Source of the DNA: Diogma glabrata
Lineage: Eukaryota > Arthropoda > Insecta > Diptera > Cylindrotomidae
Assembly (NCBI GenBank): GCA_963693315.1
Contig: OY856186.1
Location: 94,328,132-94,392,131, forward strand
Length of the DNA stretch: 64,000 nucleotides
Direction of reading: 5' to 3'
The translations under genes and the position numbers were made by a program. Shown here piece after piece: positions 50,701 through 55,970 of the stretch. Position 1 is the first letter of the stretch, and each line of letters starts with the position of its first letter. The notes below the pieces were generated by a model. It was not told where the DNA came from. It saw nothing but the letters and a program-made list of their open reading frames with translations, and ran no database searches.

Positions 50701-53700
50701 TATGATGTCTGCGATAACCTTCGGAGTACCTAGGGACCAGGGCGGGTTAAATACACCTCATCTCCTGGAACTTTCCATAAATACAGCTCGAAATTGATCG
50801 ACGCTCGTTACTCGAGGGTTTTTGGGGTCGCGCTGAAGACGAACACGATGTCGGCGATGACTCTCGGAGTACCTAGGGTCCAGGGCAGGTATGTCTAACT
50901 CACCACCTGGAACTTTCCATTAATAAAATAAAATAATATAATAAAAATATAAAATAATCGATTAAATAAAATAATCGAGTTTTAATTGTGGAAATTTTTA
51001 AGATATGAGTTGAATATACCCGTCCTGCGATCCAGGTAATCCGAGGATCAACGCCGACATGATATTCGCCGACCCCAAAAACCGCCGATTAACGAGCTTT
51101 GATCAATTTCGAGCTGTATTTATGGAAAGTTCCAGAAGATGAGGTGTATATAGCCCACCCTAGCCCCTAGGTACTCCGAGGGTCATCGCAGACATCATAT
51201 TCGTGTTCAGCGGCCCCAAACCCCCCCCCCCAGTAACGAGCTTCGATAAAGTTCGAACTGAATTTTTGGAAAGTTCCAGAAGATGAGTTAGACATACCCG
51301 CTCTGGACCCTAGATACTCCGAGGGTCATTGCCGATATCATATTCGTGTAAAGCGACCCCAAAAACCCCGAGTAACGAGCTTCGATCAATTTCGAGTTCA
51401 ACTAATGGAAAGTTCCAGAAGATGAGTAAGACATACCCGCCCTGGGCAGTAGGTACTCCGAGGGTCATCGACAACATCACATTCGTGTTCAGCGACCCCA
51501 AAAACGACCGAGTAACGAGCTTTGATCAATTTCGAGCTGTGTTTATGGAAAGTTCCAGGAGATGAGGGGTATATAACTCGTCCTGGCCCCTAGGTACTCC
51601 GAAGGTCATCGCAGACATCATATTCGTGTTCAGCGGCCCCAAAACCACCCAGTAACGATCTTCGATCAATTTCTAGCTCAATTAATGTAAAACTCCAGGA
51701 GATGAGTTAGACATACCCGCCCTGGGCCCTAGGAACTCCGAGGGTCATCGCCGACATCATATTCGTGTTCAGCGACCCCAACAACCCCCAAGTAATGAGC
51801 TTCGATCAATTTCGAGCTGAATTAATGGAAAGTTCAAGGAGATGAGGTGTCTATAACCCGCCCTGGCCCCCAGGTACTCCAGAAGTTTTTTGCCGAAAAG
51901 TGGCTACGTTCACAAACTTTCCTGACGGCTTCCTGAATCGAATGCAAAAAACCGCATCTCGATCCATCTTACTCTGCCAATTTGCTTAGGTTTGGCCTAT
52001 TTTTGTGCTTTATTTCCTCGCCTATAAAGGTATTTTGGAGTATTTTCAATTTCATTATACTAAACGAATGAACTTATGGTAAAATTTTTGTATTGACCAA
52101 AAGTTCATTAAGACACAATTTTGCTTTTATGTATTTAATGTTTAAAAATATCGAGAAAAAAATTATTAAAATAAAATCAACAAAATATATAACTTATGCT
52201 GTGTGCAAACTGACGAAATTATGACAGATGACAAATATTAACTGTCAAAATTTTGTTTTTTGGTATTTATATTCACCATAACGAAACGTCTAAATTTGGT
52301 ATAGCTTTTTAGCATCATCAAGTTGTGACAGTAGGCATAACAAATTATTTCAGGAGGAACAACAATTTATTACAGAAGTTTTTTTAAGTGCCAGAGTAAT
52401 ATTTATATTAGTATATATGTTATATATATTTATTAACAGCAAACATAAATATTACGAAGTTTTTCACCTTATGTCAAAATTTTGTTTTTACAAATTTCAC
52501 CTTCACCAAAAATTGTGGTCTGTCATTATTTCGTCAGTTCGCACACAGCATTAGTCTTATTCATTATCTTTTATTTAAGCAGAAACCAGGTGAGAATACA
52601 TTTTAAAACAAATTTTTCCTAAAATAACGATTAAGTTAAACAAGAAATAAATAAAATTTTGAACAAAACCTACTTATCTCAAAGAACAGTTCATGCTGCC
52701 ACCTAAGTTATGTTTGTGTAACTACATACAAATTATACACAGTACCACTCTACGATTAAATACAAACACCCTCAAACGCACCAATACTTTAAGTTAGATG
52801 CTTCACTCAAAAAGTCTAGTTACTCTTCCTTAGATATTTATACAATGCCGGCACATTAAAACATCTTACATGATATATTTCATAAGGTCCGCAATAGAAT
52901 CTTTTTTTTTATTGAAAATTAGGCATGTTTAGTGTTATTATAATTAATTATAAATTAACGTCTTGACTATCCGAAGATACGAAGATAGGTAAAATCGATT
53001 TGATATCTTCAGAAACCCTTTCATCCATGATATATTTGTAAAAAATCGTCAAATCAGCAACATTTTTCTATGCTACAAGGAATAAAGGTCATTAGCAAGA
53101 TTTGAGTTACCAATTAATTTAACTGCTCTCCGCTGCTCAAAATCAAGGTACTTTAAACTATATAAGTGTGCCCCACCCCATATGTGAGAACAATATTCCA
53201 TGCAGGGACGTATAAAAGACTCTTTAAATATTTTTTGGTCCGTAGCATATCAGTTGAGAAACACTGCCTATAGCTGATCAGTCCAGATATATGAAAAAAA
53301 TTTATCAAATATGTTTTCAAGTAATCAATCAAAACCATTAAATGATTTGTTGAATTATGGGTGGTAGCATATATATATAGATAATAGAATATCACACGGA
53401 ACAAAAATAGATTTACAAATGTGCATAGTCACTTTCACATTTCGCTCACTTTTTTAATGTAATATTTTTTAAGTTTTTTTTTTAAATACTCGAGTGTATA
53501 TTTTTAATTCAGTTGAAGTTTAAAATTATTTGAGTGCTAAGATCCTACTTATTTGTTTTAATTAAAACATTTTTAAATCGTGTAAATATGTATACAAAAT
53601 ATGCAATGAACTTCCAGAAATAAAAACAAAAATATTTGATGTATGACTTTTGTGACTTGAATTTTCTGGTACGTTATGAATCTCTCCTAGACTGATATTA

Positions 53701-54566
53701 CAGTAAACCGACATGAAAAATAACAAACAAAATATTCAATAATTATAATAATTTTTACGAATCAATAAAGTTCATTATTCAAAGTGTCCGTTTGTTTTTT
53801 GTGTATGTTTTTATTCCCTTCACGATAAGGTTCAAGATAAAGTTCATCAATTTAATATTACGAAATATTATCTCATAAACAGTTCAACAAAACCAGTTAT
53901 TTTAAAAAATGTTAAGCTATTTTTTTACTCTCCATTTCTTTATTCTTTGTTTATTATTCTTATCATTAAATAAATTTCGTTTCGCTTCGTTTTTTATTAT
54001 TCGTTAAACATGCGGCTAACATTTGTGTGCACATTTGTTCATGTGCATGACATGTATTATGCACAAGTTTGCGCACGGGGATTTCGTACCATGCACAATT
54101 AACGCACCAAGTTCTCTTAAAGCTGAATACTAGGACCTGAAGTTATTGATGTTTCAAATAAAAAATTGTTGAATAAATAAAATTCTGAAATTCCAATACC
54201 ACACCATTATTTTAATTGAACTGATTGAACTGAATTGAACTAATTATTGCTTAACTAACAGATTTAAAAAAAAACAATTTTACTTACATTAATATCAAGA
54301 TTGTTGATTACCATTTCGCCAGGTATAGTTAAATCAATATAATTTTCTGTTACATTATCTCTTGGGAAATGGCTCAATACTGTTACTTCATGACCAATAT
54401 CTGCAAGACCTTTTAAAATTGGCTTAAAAACTTGAAAATGTGAATAGCCTGGATGTGGAAATAATCCTAAGATTCTTAATGGTTTTACTGATGATATAAA
54501 TACTATAAGAACAATTGTACATGACTTATAAATTTGGACGAACTGCATTTTGAAGGTTTTCTGCAA
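20441..54566 (-). CDS. UDP-glycosyltransferase (UGT), five exons across a 32.4-kb first intron
   Basis: Proposed join on the minus strand: 54566-54288, 21906-21533, 21478-21280, 21218-20779, 20717-20441. The exon lengths (279, 374, 199, 440, 277 nt) give phases 0, 2, 0, 2 that all agree, and the joined frame is 522 codons plus stop, close to the usual insect UGT length. The protein starts with a signal-peptide-like hydrophobic stretch (about residues 16-27), then LGLFPHPGYSHF, where the conserved catalytic His of UGTs lies. It ends with a membrane segment and a lysine-rich cytosolic tail. UGTs of this family transfer sugar from a UDP-sugar to small lipophilic acceptors on the luminal side of the ER, in detoxification and pigment or hormone metabolism. 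The substrate cannot be read from sequence. Joining exon 1 to exon 2 over 32 kb is inference from family order, phase and total length. An assembly gap lies in the intron. Confidence 0.82.
20779..21218 (-). CDS. UGT exon 4 (UDP-sugar binding domain, signature motif)
   Basis: This exon encodes ELQNILDNALHGVIFISWGT, where the nucleotide-binding domain begins, then WMPQREILCHPNVRGFMSHG and the PROSITE-type UGT signature running from FMSHGG through EAVHCGVPM to GDQ. The final D-Q pair contacts the sugar in known UGTs. The donor is CCAAA|GTTAGT at 20779/20778. All key residues of the signature are intact, which argues for a functional gene. Confidence 0.92.
21280..21478 (-). CDS. UGT exon 3, ending at an apparent GC splice donor
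   Basis: The acceptor is CTAG at 21480-21479, with a 54-bp intron upstream. The exon encodes VFNEPAIDGL, LVFVNQHYSYSG and the conserved link IEVGGVHIEKP before the UDP-sugar domain. It ends GATAAG|GCATGT. The GT three bases further in would create an immediate stop after joining, so a GC-AG intron (21219-21279, 61 bp) is the better reading. The frame closes exactly with AAG followed by GAA of exon 4. Confidence 0.84.
21533..21906 (-). CDS. UGT exon 2
   Basis: An acceptor (TTTTCTAG) ends at 21907 and the donor is CAG|GTACGT at 21533/21532. The exon encodes IVDISWLQQQV at its start, then the block around LLELFNSDCMTAVAHKL that holds the Asp paired with the catalytic His in UGTs, and LSSCALLPWHYERFGLP with PSYIPSLF, typical of insect UGTs. 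It begins in phase 0 and ends in phase 2. Confidence 0.88.
21960..22510. other. Start of UGT intron 1, no feature recognised
   Basis: AT-rich, with only short chance reading frames. Confidence 0.4.
22513..23564. mobile_element. MITE with ~110-bp inverted repeats, interrupted by a second MITE
   Basis: The left arm (22513-22645: TTGGGGATTTTTTTGAGA, CAAACTCAAGTAAGTAAA, ATGGTTGGAAGTTTCTCAGA) matches the right arm in reverse. The right arm is cut in two: 22800-22902 and 23517-23564. The right arm occurs uninterrupted at about 38815-38960, which proves the split. The centre (GCCGTTAAGGCGATGACA) is non-coding. Confidence 0.8.
22903..23516. mobile_element. Nested MITE with internal GGGCCTGATC repeats
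   Basis: The ends CCGAGCAGATATTAGTTAGG and CCCTGACAAATTTCTGCTCT are imperfect inverted repeats. Inside are repeated CCCAATCAGGGCCTGATCCG-like units (about 23315-23400). The insertion splits the outer MITE's right arm between ATTACTT and CTTTACTT. Confidence 0.7.
23610..24005. repeat. AGAGCT-rich repeat, related to 29640-29850
   Basis: It has many TAGAGCT/AGCTCTA motifs in both orientations, including TTAGAGCTGAAAAAAG and TAGAGCTTACTG near the ends. A similar block is at 29640-29850. It is probably a MITE family; the ends are not clear. Confidence 0.4.
24295..24366. repeat. Tandem CGTATAAAA repeats
   Basis: Successive ACGTATAAAACGTATAAAAC-type units run from about 24297 to 24362, with a 9-10 bp period and some CGTATATAAC variants. 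Confidence 0.7.
24567..24911. repeat. 345-bp near-perfect palindrome made of two Penelope-like 3' ends
   Basis: Arms of about 172 bp meet at TAATACTCTGAGTATTAA. Both arms contain CTGAAGAAGGTCC, then GACCGAAATATTTATAATA, then GATCTGAAGCTTGGTGTTTC. The first two blocks resemble the terminal segment of Penelope-like elements (an acidic E-E/D-G codon block followed by CGAAATAT). The arms differ mainly at the C/A run, so the duplication is recent. Confidence 0.75.
25000..25719. other. AT-rich intronic sequence, no feature recognised
   Basis: No repeat pair or coding signal was found. Confidence 0.4.
26090..27947 (-). pseudogene. Penelope-like element: RT and GIY-YIG endonuclease, degraded
   Basis: On the minus strand from the gap: KLSKDPTNEFNAQITN, then RGLPKIHKPDTPIRPLI and KLASFDITNMYSNIP (RT palm), then GLPMGIPLSGTLAEIYLNDF, then FKGTNRQLNLLHQYI, NEENNTINFLDLSIKN, and finally the GIY-YIG domain GVYKLTCDDCSKFYIGQTG with RFIEH. 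The tail ILHKKRKGQHLDILEEIEIY and a terminal CTGAGGATGACGTAAATCG block follow. The expected YVDD box is damaged (it reads LLRDI, with bases lost). Frameshifts separate the blocks. The 5' part runs into the gap. Confidence 0.88.
27948..28147. other. Assembly gap (200 N)
   Basis: Exactly 200 unknown bases, which is probably a placeholder length. It sits between the Penelope remnant and the right half of DDE-like transposon copy 1. Confidence 0.99.
28222..28347. repeat. Inverted repeat with TGCAGCGAAATTAGA arms
   Basis: TGCAGCGAAATTAGA near 28228 pairs with TCTAATTTCGCTGCATGCAG near 28314, and inner TGCAGAATTTTTCTGCATGC is itself palindromic. It is a small hairpin repeat. Confidence 0.6.
29205..30600. 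other. AT-rich intronic sequence with dispersed repeat pieces
   Basis: It holds an AGAGCTC-rich block (29640-29850) like 23.6-24.0 kb and the 29850-29960 copy of the 5.6-kb repeat. Otherwise no feature is recognised. Confidence 0.4.
30603..30945 (+). repeat. Single end of a pogo/Tigger-like element
   Basis: CTGTAAAACTCGCTTATAAA, GTACACTTGGTAT and an ACCTCGTTTATACGG-like block parallel 11542-11690. An AGGTAGATTT...AAATCTACCT hairpin (about 30855-30882) identical to the 5' end of the HINE-like element sits at the inner side. No second end is seen. Confidence 0.5.
30960..32177 (+). mobile_element. HINE-like element, third long copy
   Basis: It starts with an A-run and a short TATATA tract, then AACGATATGAGCTATAACG and CGGCACTCTCACGATCGCAT as at 57740. 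It ends AAATCTACCTATTTCTAGCG, stem-loop, CTTGGACTTTTTT. The interior is unlike the ~328-bp units of the other copies. Confidence 0.6.
32820..33265 (+). pseudogene. Terminal fragment of a jockey/I-type LINE
   Basis: The frame FQVIKNKFLKLIFKLPIIYS continues TSSLHSLPNMKYIKS, the typical post-RT tail (N-K-x-L-R/K-x-I-x-x-L-P...LH). An A-rich 3' end with AATAAATAAATAAAATC lies near 33250. It is truncated at the 5' side. Confidence 0.55.
33462..33707. repeat. Hairpin MITE with TTTATAAAATACAATCAA ends
   Basis: The left arm (TTATAAAATACAATCAAA, GTTTAATACAATCAAATA) is the inverse of the right arm (TATTTGATTGTATTGAACTC, TTTGATTGTATTTTATAA). The left end carries an extra tandem copy of TTATAAAATACAATCAAA at about 33442. 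Confidence 0.75.
34105..34225. repeat. Inverted repeat with CGTAATATGA arms
   Basis: ATTTCGTAACATCATATTACG pairs with CGTAATATGATTCGTTACGA around a loop of TCGATAGCTTCGA repeats. Confidence 0.65.
34620..34860 (-). repeat. LINE 3'-end fragment (12.6-kb family)
   Basis: It shares GATCTACGGGTGTGAC, CCACTGGCAATAGCAGTGAG and TTGATGATGCCACG with the copies at 3.8 and 12.6 kb. It lies 214 bp outside the 3' end of Helitron copy 2. Confidence 0.6.
35074..37057 (-). mobile_element. Non-autonomous Helitron, copy 2
   Basis: On the minus strand the 5' end TCTTATGTATATATAAAAAT with CACGTGTCACGATGTTTGTC matches copy 1, and the 3' end GGCGTAGCAATGCACGCCGG...CTAG (35077-35074) matches copy 1 as well. It is about 2.0 kb long, with no helicase or Rep remnant. 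The interior has diverged tandem blocks around CACTTCCGGTTAAAAA and CTCCCGAGCACCTGTTTTTT. Similar blocks occur at 55.0-56.0 kb. Confidence 0.78.
37105..37210 (+). repeat. LINE 3'-end fragment
   Basis: TTTGCGTCCATCAACACCTT is the reverse complement of 4138-4157, and the rest matches 4310-4412. It adjoins the 5' end of Helitron copy 2. Confidence 0.5.
37293..37545 (-). repeat. HINE-like element 3' end, minus strand
   Basis: Reading minus: CAAAACTGCCTGATCTTGAA, ATCTACCTATATCTAGCGG, stem-loop AGCGG ACATTCTG CCGCT, then CGGACTTTT. The stem is kept while the loop differs from the other copies. Upstream it matches the 58.75-58.96 kb segment. Confidence 0.6.
38814..38966. mobile_element. MITE arm nested in the transposon's left inverted repeat
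   Basis: GATCCGAAACACGTAAAATG through TTTCTGAGAAACTTC to TTGATCTCAAAAATCC matches the right arm of the MITE at 22.5-23.6 kb without the nested interruption. It is bounded by repeats of ATTATAAAAATT on both sides, compatible with a target duplication. Confidence 0.7.
39543..40652 (-). pseudogene. DDE-like transposase of an unfamiliar family, broken
   Basis: Minus strand: KFPDVQIGITKFTSLRPQEC then HNVCVCKIHQNIKLMI (Cys-rich region), DCHTLKCNECSKK, stop codons and frameshifts, then CFVQGDFSENYGFIIQDAVQ with NSQATIHPFVIYF, then NTDGAPSEYKNKHNLINLC, then WHFHATSHGKGPYDGIGGT with VKRAARRYS, ending at TAA (39545-39543). I recognise this order (K-F-x-x-L-R-P, V-C-x-C-x-x-H-Q-N, D-F-x-E-N-Y, D-G-x-x-x-x-Y-K-N, H-G-K-G-x-x-D-G-x-G-G) from many unnamed animal proteins. 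The three Asp in GDFSENY, TDGA and YDGIGG are candidate catalytic residues (inference). At least three stops in the middle make this copy dead. Confidence 0.7.
41515..41835 (-). pseudogene. Penelope GIY-YIG endonuclease fragment
   Basis: The open frame (106 codons) contains PKNKNSYNFTNSKAILFKKQ, then SGVVYKVDCDNCETTYIGET (GIY-YIG core with the C-x-x-C insert typical of Penelope elements), GVRMDQHH, and SALAKHRIDNKHQFKFDDV. Catalytic Tyr and Arg positions are kept. No RT precedes it in the same frame. It is about 90 per cent alike to the plus copy at 43888. Confidence 0.85.
41840..43680. other. AT-rich spacer between inverted Penelope fragments; nothing recognised
   Basis: No coding family, tandem repeat or clear inverted repeat was found. 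It may be an unrecognised insertion within the Penelope element. Confidence 0.35.
43680..43875 (-). pseudogene. Penelope RT thumb/connector fragment
   Basis: The minus frame KIFRRSHKSFCYDNLKRIYK continues ILRIHNYPISLIDKMI and ARNTNLNQLG. It matches the region between RT and GIY-YIG in Penelope elements. It abuts, head to head, the plus-strand fragment that begins at 43882. Confidence 0.6.
43882..44560 (+). pseudogene. Penelope GIY-YIG endonuclease and 3' end, plus strand
   Basis: An open frame 43888-44199 repeats the domain seen at 41.5-41.8 kb (GVVYKVDCDNCETTYIGETI, VRMDQHHYDPK), then DDVQILVKEKNKTKLQIHE. The 3' part includes GATCCTGAAGATGGGCCTAG and CTGAAATATATTGATCAATT, the terminal block. 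It forms the inverted partner of 38012-38224 plus 41250-41835, and carries the single CATAG site where the DDE-like transposon is absent. Confidence 0.8.
44561..45424. other. Intronic sequence with a GC-richer patch, unassigned
   Basis: 44560-44990 is AT-rich and empty. From about 45000 to 45425 base composition shifts (TTTCGGGGGTCCAACCTCTT, AACACTCCGGCCGACGC, GAAGCCGACCCGACATCC), like the untranslated leader of a retroelement, but no frame or repeat partner is visible here. Confidence 0.35.
45425..45770 (-). repeat. HINE-like element fragment, minus strand, abutting a LINE
   Basis: Reading minus it contains AACCTCTAACTGC inverse, CGGCACTCTCATGG, CCGTTTTAACGGCCGTTTGG and GCACGACATATGATATAGAG, in the order of 58.2-58.75 kb with internal deletions. 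The jockey-type LINE starts inside its last bases. Confidence 0.65.
45751..46824 (+). pseudogene. jockey-type reverse transcriptase, 5' truncated, FADD box altered
   Basis: An open frame of over 350 codons: AISKLFENFFLKRLKPVIEN, IPSHQFGFRENHSTIEQVHR, AVFLDVAQAFDKVWHHCLKY, DAGVPQGSVLGPVLYLLYTR, then FDDTAVLTTG, WRIKLHQTKS, NTAKYLGMTLDAKLRWKEHV, and a tail with QNKVLRCIVNAPWYIRN. All RT motifs are in order, but the box reads F-D-D where jockey relatives have F-A-D-D, a one-codon loss next to the catalytic Asp pair. The N-terminal Gag ORF and endonuclease are absent. The stop is TGA at 46822-46824. Confidence 0.92.
45751..46971 (+). mobile_element. 5'-truncated jockey-type LINE
   Basis: It consists of the reverse transcriptase frame, a 3' UTR with GGGTGTAACCAATGGGTTAC (itself an inverted repeat) and an A tail ending near 46971. 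It is truncated at the start of the RT domain, where it joins HINE-like sequence. Confidence 0.85.
46975..47450. other. AT-rich sequence, no feature recognised
   Basis: Only chance reading frames rich in Lys and Phe are present. It precedes the hairpin MITE cluster. Confidence 0.35.
47452..47562. mobile_element. Hairpin MITE 1 of a three-copy cluster
   Basis: The inverted ends CAGCAGCCAAATTCTGTAAC TGTGAAGCGGTGAAGTG continue inward almost to the centre, so the ~111-bp element is nearly all stem. It ends where the next copy begins. Confidence 0.85.
47561..48056. mobile_element. MITE 2, longer version with unique centre
   Basis: It has the same inverted ends as MITE 1 (GCAGCCAAATTCTGTAACTG and inverse at 48012-48056), with about 400 bp of AT-rich interior. 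It directly abuts MITE 1, sharing GCTGCAGCAGCC at the junction. Confidence 0.8.
48128..48240. mobile_element. Hairpin MITE 3 of the cluster
   Basis: The inverted ends CTGCAGCCAAATTCTGTAAT and ACAGAATTTGGCTGCTGC, with GTGAAGCGGTGAAGTGATAA on both sides, make an almost complete stem. A 71-bp spacer separates it from MITE 2. Confidence 0.85.
48404..48545. repeat. Inverted repeat with AGAAAGTAACATTGCTGCTC arms
   Basis: AGAAAGTAACATTGCTGCTC pairs with GAGCAGCAATGTAGTACTTTCT, around a loop with AGGCGTAGCC and GCATTGCATTGCAT. It is a small MITE-like hairpin. Confidence 0.7.
48979..49399 (+). CDS. Small two-exon candidate gene, function unknown
   Basis: An ATG in good context (AAAAATGGCG) opens MACCIKTCKKIVKVAKDFVA, then KITYI, ending in a strong donor CAG|GTAAGG (49055/49056). 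About 150 bp on, TTTTGTTAG ends at 49215. Spliced in phase, exon 2 reads RHAHSQGLYKVIACYEKFV then TAA, giving a product of about 45 residues. A second open frame over exon 2, DTPIHRDCIKSLLVMKSLC to a TGA at 49397-49399, is longer but out of phase with exon 1. The N-terminus is Cys/Lys-rich and helical in pattern. I do not recognise it. Confidence 0.35.
49400..49797. mobile_element. MITE with 30-bp inverted ends
   Basis: GCCGTTCACTGCACAAAACG ATTAACTCCA at the left is matched by TGGAGTTAGTCGCTTTGTGC AGTGAACGGC at the right end (49797). It is 398 bp, AT-rich inside and non-coding. It sits exactly after the TGA of the small reading frame. Confidence 0.85.
49902..52026. mobile_element. Foldback element with arms of ~141-bp tandem repeats
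   Basis: The outer inverted ends (ACGAGGAAATAAAGCAC, AAACCTAAGCAAATTGGCAG, CAGGAAGCCGTCAGGAAAGT) are matched in inverse up to 52026. Each arm then carries about six units of ~141 bp, marked by GCTGAACACGAATATGATG (50145, 50286, 50427, 50567, 50690, about 50832) and its inverse (51196, 51337, 51477, 51617, 51758 and one decayed). The arms meet at an AT-rich core (50920-51000, TAATCGATTA). The units are GC-richer than the surroundings. No transposase is present. The form is like Drosophila FB elements. Confidence 0.85.
52197..52550. mobile_element. MITE with TTA target duplication (PIF/Harbinger-like)
   Basis: The ends TGCTGTGTGCAAACTGACGA and TCGTCAGTTCGCACACAGCA are inverse of each other, flanked by TTA on both sides (52194-52196, 52551-52553). 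A 3-bp TTA/TAA duplication is the PIF/Harbinger rule. Subterminal TGACAGAT and TCTGTCA blocks also match. It is 354 bp and non-coding. Confidence 0.8.
52554..52900. other. AT-rich intronic sequence, no feature recognised
   Basis: No coding or repeat signal was found. Confidence 0.35.
52901..53235 (-). pseudogene. LINE 3' fragment, same family as 15.9-18.9 kb
   Basis: Minus strand: RPCMEYCSHMWGGAHLYSLK, then RRAVKLIGNSN, then frameshifted sequence and the 3' UTR (TTAATTTATAATTA, ACACTAAACATGCC), ending in an A-run at 52901-52909. It is truncated within the RT region. Confidence 0.8.
53240..54285. other. AT-rich start of UGT intron 1, no feature recognised
   Basis: Downstream of the exon 1 donor. 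A patch with TGTGTGCACATTTGTTCATG (about 54027) is slightly GC-richer. No genes were seen. Confidence 0.35.
54288..54566 (-). CDS. UGT exon 1 (signal peptide and start of acceptor domain)
   Basis: An ATG at 54566-54564 opens the frame; a second in-frame Met seven codons in (54548) is an alternative start and would give a 516-residue protein. A hydrophobic core is followed by ILGLFPHPGYSHF and then GHEVTVLSHFP, both hallmarks of the N-terminal UGT domain. The exon ends at an AAT|GTAAGT donor (54288/54287), phase 0. Without splicing the frame runs only seven residues further before a stop. No other UGT exon is visible between here and 21906. Confidence 0.85.
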
Positions 54567-54779
54567 AAAAAATAAAATAAAATTTTACTATAAAACAATA
54601 AAACTGAAAGCTTAAACATTTCAGGGTTAAATATTGCCGATAATCTAGAATTTGAATGGAGTTTACTCGTTTGCGGGATGCAATAATAGCTATTTATGTA
54701 TTAAAGAAGGTCTCAAAAAAGATACTTTATGCCCGTATTACACACAAATATTATGTATTTACATATAAAAATACATATT

Positions 54780-54975
54780 TACAGAGAGCTGCAATTGATT
54801 ATATCAACAAAACCTGAACCGTATAATGGTATGGGGCGATCAAAATCTTACTGCATTTAGCCCAACCAAAACCAAACTATGCCGTCTTTTACGAATAGAG
54901 CGACATAAAAACTTCCCTATTTAGATAAACCATGAGGAACTGCTTGAGGTTGAATCAGTTAGACTTCTACAATTA
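54780..54975 (+). pseudogene. LINE RT fragment, plus strand
   Basis: The frame reads LTAFSPTKTKLCRLLRIERH, KNFPI, stop, INHEELLEVESVRLL, nearly the same as the minus-strand LINE at 56.7-56.8 kb (AFNPTKTELRRLSRLERHKN). It is bordered on the right by the Helitron-like block. Confidence 0.7.
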
Positions 54976-54979
54976 CCGA

Positions 54980-55970
54980 TCAATTTTCATAAACCGTTAG
55001 TAAAGCTTTCAAGTAACACGAGACAGATTTTATCAACTTTTTGAGTACATTGGATAAAGGGTTGGGGGGTAGACATACAACAGGTGGTTTTTTCATATAA
55101 GTTTTCAATGTTTGTTGGTAGCATTTTAATGGGAGCATTTTAATGACACTTTGGAAAAATTTGCAAATATGTATGGCAAGGAGCTGATTAGTTTTTGAGC
55201 GATATTGAATAAAGTGATGGGGGGTCCCCCGAGCACATGTTTTTTTGAAAGCTCAATAGCATCTGTACCTGATAATCGAATTGGATGAAACTTGGTACAT
55301 AAGCATTTAGTAGTAAACAACAGTTCTTCATTCCAACTGTAGGGTTATCACTTACGGTAAAAAAATGTTTTCAATTTTTGGAATTTTTTACAGTGTCTTT
55401 ATTGACACTAGAGCCTACAATAATGAAGTGATTATGAAGAAACTTATAAAAAAGGTTTCAATTAGTGTGAGAAGATAATGATCAACTTTTAGGGCATTGA
55501 TAAAAGGTGGGGGTCTACCGTGCAACTGCTGACTTTTCACACTTTGTTTGTTGGGAACTTACGGACTTCATTCATTAATCGATTTTGACGATACTATCAT
55601 AGAAGATGGAGATTTGAATGACAAAGAATTGATTTAGTTTTTGGACGATGTTGGGATAAGTGGGTGTATGGCCTCACCCCGAACACTTGTTTATTCCAAA
55701 TTTCAATAACATCAGTTACCGATAATTGGTTTTGATTAAACTTCCTATATATGTTTAGAGTATGATTTGCAACAGTTGTGCATTCCAAATTCCAGTTTAT
55801 CACTTCCGGTAAACATTTTTGCTGCTTTTTCTCGTACTACAGAATTTATGTTTGTTGGGATACTACAGCTTTTTTTAATGGTTTTATAATTAGAACTACG
55901 CGAAATCTACAACATTGGTTAGCTATTAATTGAAGTGTTTGATGAATACTAGCTCACTATATATCCAGAA
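54980..55970. repeat. Helitron-interior-like tandem blocks
   Basis: Diverged repeats carry CACTT(A/C)CGGTAAA, CCCGAGCAC(A/T)TGTTT and ATCGAATTGGATGAAACTT-like segments at about 55200-55380 and 55680-55830, related to 35500-35900 in Helitron copy 2. No Helitron ends were found here. Confidence 0.45.

Noticed and set aside
50530..50797. Short open frames in the foldback repeats
   Set aside because: The frames exist because the repeat period is near a multiple of three; no start, family or conservation is seen.
49902..52026. Regular repeats that might suggest a CRISPR array
   Set aside because: Units are ~141 bp without separate spacers, arranged as an inverted pair, in a eukaryotic genome; this is a foldback element.
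54288..54566. Exon 1 as part of a separate, truncated UGT pseudogene
   Set aside because: Its phase, donor and content match exactly what exons 2-5 lack, and no other UGT sequence is present; still, this rests on inference.
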